From UBA4416 sp964543545 (lineage in GTDB: Bacteria > Bacteroidota > Bacteroidia > B-17B0 > Aurantibacillaceae), in assembly GCA_964543545.1 (NCBI GenBank), contig CAZIYT010000001.1:744001-808000 (forward strand): a DNA stretch of 64,000 nt, read 5' to 3'. The translations under genes were made by a program, and so were the position numbers. The notes under the pieces were generated by a model that was given only the letters and a program-made list of their open reading frames with translations, ran no database searches and was not told the origin of the DNA. Within the stretch, counting starts at the first letter, position 1; every line of letters begins with the position of its first letter. Of this stretch, positions 7,182-15,500 are shown piece by piece.

Positions 7182-9192
7182 TTTTGTCTTTTTGTCTCAT
7201 TCATTACCTCATATTTCCATTGCCCTGGCCGGTAACCCCAACAGCGGAAAATCGACCTTATTCAATGCCCTGACCGGCCTGAGCCAGAAAACCGGGAATT
7301 ATGCCGGCGTTACGGTCGACAAGCATTACGGCAGCTATACCTATAACAACACCGCCGTTACAGTTACTGATTTACCGGGAACCTACAGCCTCTTCCCGAA
7401 GTCCATTGATGAGGAAGTGGCCTGCAAAGCCCTGCTCAGCGAAACGGAAAAACAGGAGGTGGTTGTCATCGTTCTGGATGCCTCCAACCTCAAGCGCCAT
7501 TTATTGCTGGCCACACAGATCCTCGACCTCAAGATGCCCAGCGTGGTTGCCCTCAACATGATCGACGAGGCAGAGAAAAACGACATCACGATTTACATCG
7601 CGGAGCTGGAAAAGCTCCTGGGCGTGAAGGTCATTCCGGTCAATTCCCGCAACAAAAAAGGCATAGACGAACTAAAGCAAGCCATTCTTACCGCAGCCCC
7701 ATCCGGCACGGTGTTCTATAATTTCACGAAACAAAAAGAACTGCTGCCGGAATTCAACGCTTACCGGGACATCATTTCATCCAGCCTCAGCAACAGTGCT
7801 GGTGAGGTGGTTGGAGAATTTGAGATCGCAGATAATATCCACCGCTTTTCCTCCATCAATTATATGGTCGCCAAAAGCGTGAAGCAGCCCGAGCAGCTGA
7901 ATAAGAGCCTCACACAGAAGCTCGATCATTTTTTCACACATAAGATTTTCGGCTTTTTATTTTTCCTGCTGATCCTGTTCGTCATTTTTCAATTCATTTT
8001 TTTCCTGGCCGAATACCCCATGTCCTGGATCGAAAACGGCTTCCTCTATTTGATGAACCTCACCGCGGAAGCCCTTCCACAAGGGAAGCTGAACGATCTC
8101 CTGGTAAATGGTGTGCTCGCGGGAATCAGCGGCATTGCGGTTTTCATTCCGCAGATCGCTTTATTGTTTTTCTTCATCGCCATTCTCGAAGATACAGGCT
8201 ATATGGCCCGGGCCAGCTTTATCCTCGATAAGCTCATGCGCCGCTTTGGCCTCAACGGAAAATCGGTGATCCCGATGATCAGCAGCGTGGCCTGCGCCGT
8301 GCCTTCCATCATGAGCACACGCACCATCATGAACTGGAAAGACCGGATGATCACCATCATGGTGGCGCCGCTCATCAGCTGCTCGGCACGGCTCCCGGTC
8401 TACACGCTACTCATCGGGATGATGTTTGCTAATAAAAAAAACGCGGGCATTTTCAGCTACGAAGGCCTGGTGCTGATGGGCATGTACCTCCTGGGATTTG
8501 CGGCAGCACTCATGGCCGCCATCATCCTCAAATACGTTTTGAAAACCACTGAGAAAAGTTATTTCATCATGGAATTGCCGGTATACCGCAGGCCGCAGAT
8601 GCGCACGGTGCTGATGCTGGTATTCAATAAAGTAAAAGTATTTTTATTCGATGCCGGAAAGATCATCCTCGCCATTTCCATTGTGTTATGGTTCCTTACC
8701 AGCCATGCGCCTGGCAAGGCCTTCGAGAACATTGAGAAAAATGCGCTGGCACAAAACCTGGGGGAAGAGGTTGTCAACGCGCAAAAACTGGAAGCATCCT
8801 ATGCAGGCATCCTGGGAAAAAAAATAGAGCCGGTGATCAAACCACTGGGCTTCGACTGGAAGATCGGCATTGCGCTCATCACCTCCTTTGCCGCCCGCGA
8901 AGTATTTGTAGGAACGATGGCAACGATCTACAGCACCGGCGATTCGGAGAACACCGAAACCCTGCGCGAAAAGCTGATGGCCGAAAAAAAGTATGGGACC
9001 AATCAACCTGTTTATACGGTAGCAGTATGCTGGTCGCTGCTGGTGTTCTATGCCTTTGCGATGCAGTGCATGAGCACGCTGGCCACCACTTACCGCGAAA
9101 CCCGCCACTGGAAATGGCCGGCCATCCAATTAGTTTTTATGAGTGGTTTGGCGTACCTTTCGTCCCTGATCGTGTATAACGCCTTAAGCTGA
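7162..9192 (+). CDS. feoB: ferrous iron transport protein B (GTPase permease)
   Basis: FeoB imports Fe(II) across the inner membrane. N-terminal G domain: G1 AGNPNSGKS at 23-31, G3 DLPGTYSL, G4 NMID. This is followed by two gate domains with about eight or more membrane segments and conserved SxxCAVPSIMSTRTI and SCSARLPVYTLLIG blocks. 676 residues with the GTG start at 7162, which overlaps the feoA end by 20 bases; a TTG at 7192 just after the feoA stop would give 666 residues and is equally possible. The start is therefore uncertain, the identity is not. Confidence 0.95.
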   Translation: MSSPKTNFVFLSHSLPHISIALAGNPNSGKSTLFNALTGLSQKTGNYAGVTVDKHYGSYTYNNTAVTVTDLPGTYSLFPKSIDEEVACKALLSETEKQEVVVIVLDASNLKRHLLLATQILDLKMPSVVALNMIDEAEKNDITIYIAELEKLLGVKVIPVNSRNKKGIDELKQAILTAAPSGTVFYNFTKQKELLPEFNAYRDIISSSLSNSAGEVVGEFEIADNIHRFSSINYMVAKSVKQPEQLNKSLTQKLDHFFTHKIFGFLFFLLILFVIFQFIFFLAEYPMSWIENGFLYLMNLTAEALPQGKLNDLLVNGVLAGISGIAVFIPQIALLFFFIAILEDTGYMARASFILDKLMRRFGLNGKSVIPMISSVACAVPSIMSTRTIMNWKDRMITIMVAPLISCSARLPVYTLLIGMMFANKKNAGIFSYEGLVLMGMYLLGFAAALMAAIILKYVLKTTEKSYFIMELPVYRRPQMRTVLMLVFNKVKVFLFDAGKIILAISIVLWFLTSHAPGKAFENIEKNALAQNLGEEVVNAQKLEASYAGILGKKIEPVIKPLGFDWKIGIALITSFAAREVFVGTMATIYSTGDSENTETLREKLMAEKKYGTNQPVYTVAVCWSLLVFYAFAMQCMSTLATTYRETRHWKWPAIQLVFMSGLAYLSSLIVYNALS

Positions 9193-9201
9193 TTTTTGAC
9201 C

Positions 9202-10020
9202 ATGAATTATCCCGAACTATTGCAACAGGCCATCGTAGCGGCTGTGTTGGCCGGCAACGAGATCCTGGAAGTCTATGACACCAATTTTAACGTTGAGTAC
9301 AAGGAAGATAATTCACCCCTCACCCTGGCCGACAAAAAGGCAAGTGCAAAGATCATTCATGAATTGCAGCGCTTTGAGATTCCTGTGTTGAGTGAAGAAG
9401 GAGAAGAAATCCCTTATGAAACACGTAAGGCCTGGAAAAAATTATGGATCGTGGACCCGCTTGACGGCACGAAGGAATTTGTGAAGCGTAACGGCGAGTT
9501 TACCGTAAACATTGCTCTTGTAGAGGATCATCTGCCCACGATCGGGGTCATCTATTCCCCGGTTTTCAAAGACCTGTACTTTGCCGCTAAAGGCATCGGG
9601 GCCTTTAAGATCGACCGCCATGATTTTATAACGATGGTGGACAACATCGCGCAGACTTCCCTCGATGAATTGTATGTAGTCGCTAAAAAAATGCCGCTCG
9701 CTTCTCAACGGAAAAATTACGTGGTCGTAGCCAGCCGCTCGCACATGAGTACAGAAACCTATCAGCACATCGAAGCCCTGAAATCTCAATACGGGCAGGT
9801 AGACATCGTCACCAGCGGCAGCAGCATCAAAATGTGCCTGGTAGCCGAAGGTGTGGCCGACGAATATCCGCGCTTCGGGCCTACAATGGAATGGGACACC
9901 GCCGCAGGGCAGGCCTTATTGCAGGAAGCCGGCGCCAGCCTCATCGACTTTGAAACCAACGAACCAATGCGCTACAACCGTGTTGACCTGTTGAATAAAT
10001 GGTTTATTGCTAAACGATAG
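9202..10020 (+). CDS. cysQ: 3'(2'),5'-bisphosphate nucleotidase CysQ
   Basis: Member of the inositol monophosphatase superfamily that hydrolyses 3'-phosphoadenosine 5'-phosphate. Metal-binding motifs are present: SEEGEE near 64-69, DPLDGTKEF at 85-93 and EWDTAAGQALLQEAG near the C-terminus. 272 residues is usual. I use ATG 9202 rather than TTG 9196. It follows feoB by 9 bases, perhaps in the same transcript. Sulphate-assimilation genes are not in the window. Confidence 0.92.
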   Translation: MNYPELLQQAIVAAVLAGNEILEVYDTNFNVEYKEDNSPLTLADKKASAKIIHELQRFEIPVLSEEGEEIPYETRKAWKKLWIVDPLDGTKEFVKRNGEFTVNIALVEDHLPTIGVIYSPVFKDLYFAAKGIGAFKIDRHDFITMVDNIAQTSLDELYVVAKKMPLASQRKNYVVVASRSHMSTETYQHIEALKSQYGQVDIVTSGSSIKMCLVAEGVADEYPRFGPTMEWDTAAGQALLQEAGASLIDFETNEPMRYNRVDLLNKWFIAKR

Positions 10021-10260
10021 TTTTGATTGAAACAACATAGGTACATAGAAATCATAGAGAACAGAAAGAATCATAGAAATTTCGCTCTAGCCATTTCCTG
10101 ATCTGATTACAAAAACACAAACTAGGAGTAGTTATATTCAGGTATAACTTTACATACTATGTTTTCTGTTACTTTAAAAATGTTTAATGCATCCTTCGTA
10201 ATAGTTGCTATAAAGGTTTGAAGATGCTGAATAAAACTATGTTTCTTATGTGACTATGTG
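10021..10260. repeat. intergenic region flanked by CATAGAAATCATAG-type repeats
   Basis: This 233-base gap separates the convergent cysQ and hydrolase genes. The 20-mer ATAGAAATCATAGAGAACAG at 10045-10064 occurs again, identically, at 48990-49009. At the other end, 10237-10260 carries a related 'ACTATGTTTCTTATGTGACTATG' pattern in inverted orientation, running into the hydrolase stop codon. No gene is visible between them. Confidence 0.6.
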
Positions 10261-10904
10261 GTTAATCTTTCAAGTTCTTCTTCAATGATCTTACTCACTT
10301 CATCGGCTCTGAACACCACCATCGCATGGGTTCCGCCTTTGATGGTATGATGAGGTGTCACACCGCTGTAAAGAATAAGGCGGTCGCCCGAACCATGAAT
10401 GTGTAACGCATTTTCAGGAGGATCGTTCCTGTCCCAGTTAACGATGATATGAATGCAATGCCTGAAATAATTATCGTTCATGCTATGTACCATGGCCATA
10501 AACTCAGGCATATAGGCTTTCCCGAAGCCGATCATCCAGCGCCCGTGATAAGCGAGCCGGCGATGCCTGCTTTCGTTCACATACTTGTATACAGGCAGAT
10601 GCCTGAACATCCGGATGAACCAGGGCAGCTCTTTTCTGAATTTGCTGCTGGAAATTAAAAAAGTCTTCCGTGGTTTGACAAGTCTGCTGAGCTCACCACA
10701 CAGCATGCCGCCAAAGGAAACACCCAGGAGGCAAAAGGTTTTTGTCGTGTCGATTTGAGGCAGAAATTTTCGCGCATAAGACTGCATGGTATCATTTGCT
10801 TCGGCAAGCGGCCAGTCTAATACAACCAGCTCCGCGCCCCTGATATTCAGGTTGGAGAATAATTGCGCGGTTGTGCCAAAACCCGGTATAGCATAGATAA
10901 TCAT
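10254..10904 (-). CDS. alpha/beta hydrolase
   Basis: A 216-residue, compact alpha/beta-hydrolase fold: N-terminal AIPGFGTTAQLF (oxyanion region), nucleophile elbow GVSFGG with Ser63, an acid candidate in HGSGDRLI and a C-terminal His in KGGTHAMV. No signal peptide, so cytoplasmic. The substrate cannot be told; a short lid (RMFRHLPVYKY region) suggests a small ester or thioester. It is convergent with cysQ and divergent from the crotonase gene. Confidence 0.8.
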   Translation of the reverse strand: MIIYAIPGFGTTAQLFSNLNIRGAELVVLDWPLAEANDTMQSYARKFLPQIDTTKTFCLLGVSFGGMLCGELSRLVKPRKTFLISSSKFRKELPWFIRMFRHLPVYKYVNESRHRRLAYHGRWMIGFGKAYMPEFMAMVHSMNDNYFRHCIHIIVNWDRNDPPENALHIHGSGDRLILYSGVTPHHTIKGGTHAMVVFRADEVSKIIEEELERLTT

Positions 10905-10971
10905 TCATACAAAGATAAGAATGATTGGTTCGTCTAAACAGGCTGAAATCAAAAAACAGGTTAATAACTTT

Positions 10972-11003
10972 TTGGCTTAGTAATTGATATCCCGTTATAT
11001 TTG
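10972..11003 (+). promoter_or_regulatory. Bacteroidetes-type promoter for the crotonase gene
   Basis: TTG at 10972-10974 and TATATTTG at 10996-11003 are separated by 21 bases, matching TTG / TAnnTTTG. The first in-frame ATG lies 66 bases downstream at 11070. Confidence 0.6.
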
Positions 11004-11069
11004 CTTGCAATAAATCTGCCGAAAGCAAGTTTATAGTATATTATATAATCACAGTCAAAACACAAACTC

Positions 11070-11864
11070 ATGATCACTGAAATGGCACTTGAAAATATCC
11101 TCACCGAGATTAAAAATAATGTATTGGTTATTACGATCAATCGCCCCGACAAATTAAACGCCCTGAACAAACAGACCATCGAGGAGCTTCATGAGCTGCT
11201 GGTGGATGCAGAAAACGATAAAAGCATCCGCGCGCTCATCATCACCGGCTCAGGCCAGAAAGCCTTTGTGGCCGGTGCCGACATCGCCGAATTCTCCAAT
11301 TATTCGGTAGAAGAAGGAAAACAACTGAGCTCCTTGGGTCATTTCAAGATCTTTAACTTTATTGAGAACTATTCCAAACCGGTGATTGCCGCTGTTAACG
11401 GCTTTGCGCTTGGCGGAGGCCTCGAGCTGGCAATGGCCTGTCACATCCGCGTGGCAAGCTCAAACGCCAAAATGGGCTTACCGGAAGTAAGCCTGGGTGT
11501 AATTCCAGGTTACGGCGGCACGCAGCGCCTGGCGCAGCTGGTAGGCAAAGGAAAAGCCTTTGAAATGATCGTGACAGCCGATATGCTTGGCGCAGAAGAT
11601 GCCTACAAATGGGGCCTTGCCAACTACGTGACTACCCAGGAAGAACTCCTGGCCAAATGCTTCGACATTGCCTCTAAAATCGTTTCCAAATCGCCGGTAG
11701 CTGTAAAAACAGCGATTAAAGTGATCAACGCCGGCTATAACAACAAGCTCAACGGCTACGAGGTGGAAATCGAGGAATTCGGAAAAAGCTTCTCCACAGG
11801 CGACTTTAAAGAAGGAGTAGCCGCTTTCCTGGAAAAAAGAAAAGCAGAGTTTCCGGGGAACTAA
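11070..11864 (+). CDS. enoyl-CoA hydratase/isomerase (crotonase) family protein
   Basis: 264 residues with full crotonase signatures: VAGADI oxyanion segment near 68-73, GFALGGGLELAMAC with Glu119, and GLPEVSLGVIPGYGGTQRL with Glu139. Both catalytic glutamates of true enoyl-CoA hydratases are kept, so hydration of trans-2-enoyl-CoA in fatty-acid or amino-acid breakdown is likely. ATG 11082 (MALENIL) is an alternative start. The next gene is a kynurenine-pathway dioxygenase, 100 bases downstream; co-regulation is possible but not shown. Confidence 0.9.
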   Translation: MITEMALENILTEIKNNVLVITINRPDKLNALNKQTIEELHELLVDAENDKSIRALIITGSGQKAFVAGADIAEFSNYSVEEGKQLSSLGHFKIFNFIENYSKPVIAAVNGFALGGGLELAMACHIRVASSNAKMGLPEVSLGVIPGYGGTQRLAQLVGKGKAFEMIVTADMLGAEDAYKWGLANYVTTQEELLAKCFDIASKIVSKSPVAVKTAIKVINAGYNNKLNGYEVEIEEFGKSFSTGDFKEGVAAFLEKRKAEFPGN

Positions 11865-11964
11865 AGCCCGGTTCATTGTTTTCGGAAAAATTTCCGGGCT
11901 AAATTGTAACTTTTTAAGAACCGGCAGCGTTCTAAGTCTAAAATTGCAACCATAAGGATCAACC

Positions 11965-12489
11965 ATGAGCGTAACAAGGCCTTTCAATTTCAAAAAATGG
12001 ATCGACGAGAACCGCGAGTCCCTGAAGCCACCTATCAACAATAAGGTGGTATACAAGGATGCCGAGTTCATCGTGATGGTTGTAGGTGGCCCTAATGCCC
12101 GCAAAGACTACCATTTCAACGAAAGCGAAGAGTTCTTTTACCAGCTTCAGGGCGATATCAAGGTACAGATTCAGGAAGACGGAAAAGCCGTAGAGGTGGA
12201 CATCAGGGAAGGGGATATTTTTCTGCTCCCGCCAAGAGTCCCGCATAATCCAAGACGTTTTAAAGACACGATTGGCCTGGTAATGGAGCGAAAGCGACGT
12301 CCCGGGGAAAAAGACGGATTGTTATGGTTCTGCGAAAAATGCAACCATAAACTTTACGAAGAGTACTTCGATCTTAAAGATATTACCACGCAATTTCAGC
12401 AAACATTTAAAACGTTTTATTCCTCCGAAAAACTCCGTACATGCACAGCCTGTGGACACGTCATGGAGCCGCCATTATTGGGTTCCTAA
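11965..12489 (+). CDS. nbaC: 3-hydroxyanthranilate 3,4-dioxygenase
   Basis: This cupin opens the ring of 3-hydroxyanthranilate, the step giving the precursor of quinolinate (NAD) or of tryptophan catabolites. Iron ligands H50, E56 and H94 are in the family positions (H51/E57/H95 in the characterised bacterial enzyme). The two C-terminal CxxC pairs (C123/C126, C160/C163) of the rubredoxin-like second iron site are present, as in bacterial and not animal enzymes. 174 residues is the usual length. Other kynurenine genes are not in the window. Confidence 0.95.
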   Translation: MSVTRPFNFKKWIDENRESLKPPINNKVVYKDAEFIVMVVGGPNARKDYHFNESEEFFYQLQGDIKVQIQEDGKAVEVDIREGDIFLLPPRVPHNPRRFKDTIGLVMERKRRPGEKDGLLWFCEKCNHKLYEEYFDLKDITTQFQQTFKTFYSSEKLRTCTACGHVMEPPLLGS

Positions 12490-12564
12490 CGTTTTTTGGC
12501 TATATAATTAGTAGAACTGCCTTTTTAACGAGTAAATAGGCGTAATCATTATCTGATTATGCCT

Positions 12565-12572
12565 TAACTTTG
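12565..12572 (+). promoter_or_regulatory. TAnnTTTG -7 element before the 1544-residue surface protein
   Basis: TAACTTTG matches the consensus exactly and sits 18 bases before the ATG at 12591, giving a very short leader. No clear TTG is seen at the expected upstream distance. Confidence 0.45.
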
Positions 12573-12590
12573 GGTTACAAATTATTTAGC

Positions 12591-15500
12591 ATGAAAACTA
12601 TGAATCTCCGCAAGTACTTACTTTTAACGTTTTCGGTTTTTTCGACAGGCGTGGCAATGGCTCAGTTGCCGGACGGGTTTGATATAAAAGCAGCATACAA
12701 CGATGCGGCACAGAAAGGCGTTCCTGCCTCTGATGTAGAGCGTTTCGTTGAATCAGCACATATCGAATACTTACACAACCATGGGCAAAGTCACAGCCAC
12801 ATTTCAAACGGTACGACGCTTGGAATTCAAAACCAGGGAACCATTTATTTAAATGGAAGCGCACAGGCCGGACGTCCCGGAGCTCCTGCTCCTATTCCCG
12901 GACCAAATACTCCTCAGAACCAATATTGTCCTAACGCCGGCTTCGAGCAATATACTTTTGCCAACTGGACCGGTAGCTACGGTACAGTTTCAACAGGTGC
13001 TACTTCGGCGGCTTATCCTAACTACAACCCAACCGCTCCTACCATTATGAATGGTGCCGGAACGAATGTGGGATTAATGAATCTTACAAATTACCATACA
13101 GTAATGACCACGCCGGCTACAAACAGCCTTTACCCTAACTGTGTAGGTTACGATTCCATTGCCTGCAGGGTAATTGGTACTCAAACGGTTTCCGAGATTC
13201 CTTTTGTGAACCCCACCGGTGGTCCTGCTTCTGTAAGGTTAAACAGCCCGGCCAACTATGGTAACTACAGGGCAGCCAAATTAAATTACCTGATGGCCCT
13301 GAACCCGAATAATAAGAACTTCTCTGTGTCTTATGCTTTAATTTTGGAGAACGGTGGACACCAGCCTTATGAGCAACCGTATTTTTCGGTTCGTGTAACC
13401 GATCAAAACGGTAACCTCGTACCGGGCTGTTCTCAATACACGATCACCTGCAGTCCTCAGGTAACGGTTCCTACAAGCCCTATTTACGATCCGTTATGGA
13501 AACAATCTTCTATTACCTATGATGCCTTATACCGTCCTTGGCAAACATTTGCCTTCGACTTTTCCAACTACCCGGCCATTACTTCCGTAAACGTTGAGTT
13601 CTATGTTGGTGGTTGTTCGCAAGGTGGCCACTGGGGTTATGCATATGTAGATGCCCAGTGTAGCCAGGGTGGTGCGGTAGCCAGCTTCTGTGCGGGTTCC
13701 AATACCTCTGTATTAACGGCTCCTGCCGGATATTCTACTTACCAGTGGACAGGCCCTTCAGGCCCTGTATCCGTTGCCAATGGCGGCAATACCGGTACGG
13801 TAACGATTAGTCCTGTTTCGGCCGGGCAGATCTTTACCTGTAATGTAACGGCTCCTAACGGTTGCTCCAGTGCATTTACAACAACGATTTCTGTGACAAC
13901 CATCTCCATTACGGGTGTAGGCTCCACGCCCTCCTGTCAGAACGGTAACAGCGGCACGGCTTATGTCAGCTCCACAGGAAGTAGTCTCGGTTATACCTAT
14001 CAATGGCTGAACAGCAGCGGTGGTACCGTCGGGACAAACTCAGCTACAGCCACGGGTCTCTCGCCCGGCACCTATAGTGTTATTGTATCATCGCCTATGT
14101 GCGGCTCGTCAACAGCCACAGTAGCCGTCGGTATTTCCCCACCATTATTTTATACCCTGAATAGTAATTTTTGTGGTACAACGGCCTGGATTAATAAGCC
14201 CGGTGGCTCCAACTACAAGTGGTATACGGCCAACCCGGTAGGTCTCATTGCCGGTGCCACAACCCCAACCTTAACGATCAACAGCCCGGTGAACGGGGCA
14301 CAATACATCCTTTGCTACACAACAGCAAGCGGTTGTAAAGATTCTATCAAATATACCTTAAACCAGATTCCTGGAGGAAGCATCTATGTGAGCAACATCA
14401 AGAGCATCTGCCCGGGTAACAACAACTCTTATGCGGTTGTAAACCTGCAAACATCTGCTCCTCCGGCCTATAGCTATACAGTGACCGGTCCGGGCGGCTA
14501 TTCTTCTTTACTTCCTAATACCACGATGATAAAAGACAGCGTGACTGGTTTATCGATCGGTACTTATACAGCTGATGTGTTCGACGGGCAGTGTTTGTAT
14601 AACACCACCTTTACGGTCAGTCCATTCACCTTCAGTTATACACTCACACCAACGTCTCCGACGATATGTGTGAACACAGGCACAACCTTAACGGTTAACT
14701 TCGGAAACATTACGCCTCAAACCTGTGGTCTTTCCACAACAGGTGGCTGTACATCTCCGAACCAGATCACGATGGGAACAGGAACGCAGGTCAACACAAC
14801 GACCAGCTACCCGGCCATTTACGGTAACTGGTATAGAAATACACGTCACCAGATCCTTTACCGCGCCGCCGAATTATTGGCAGCAGGCATCCAGCCCGGA
14901 AAAATCTCGAGCATTTCGTGGAACGTGACCCAGATCAACGGTACAACAACGTACCCTAACTTCTCCATCAAAATGAAATGTACTTCGGTAAGTGACCTGA
15001 GCTCTCAGGCTTTCGACCAGGTTGGTTTAACCCAGGTATATTCGGCAGCATCTATTAACGTGACCACAGGCTGGAATACCTACAACTTCCCGACTCCTTA
15101 TGAGTGGGACGGTGTATCAAACATCCTGATTGACGTATGTAACTCTCAGACGCCTAGCTATACTCAGAACTCTGCTTCTCCTTATTCTGTGACGCCTTTC
15201 GTTTCTGTAAGATGGTACAATTCGGATGGTACAGTTGCTTGTCCGATTGCTACAGGTAACTCTTACTCACCTAACAATACGTACAGGCCGAACATCCGCT
15301 TCTCAAACTGCGGTGGTCAGAACCCATCATTGTTTACTTACAGCTGGACGCCTACCACCAACTTAAATCCTACGAATACCTATACGACTTATGTGAACCC
15401 GTTAACAACTACTGTTTATTCAGTAACTGTTAACCCGATCGGCCAGACCAACTGTGCTCAGACACAAGCGGCTACGGTAACCGTAATTAATCCGTTAACT

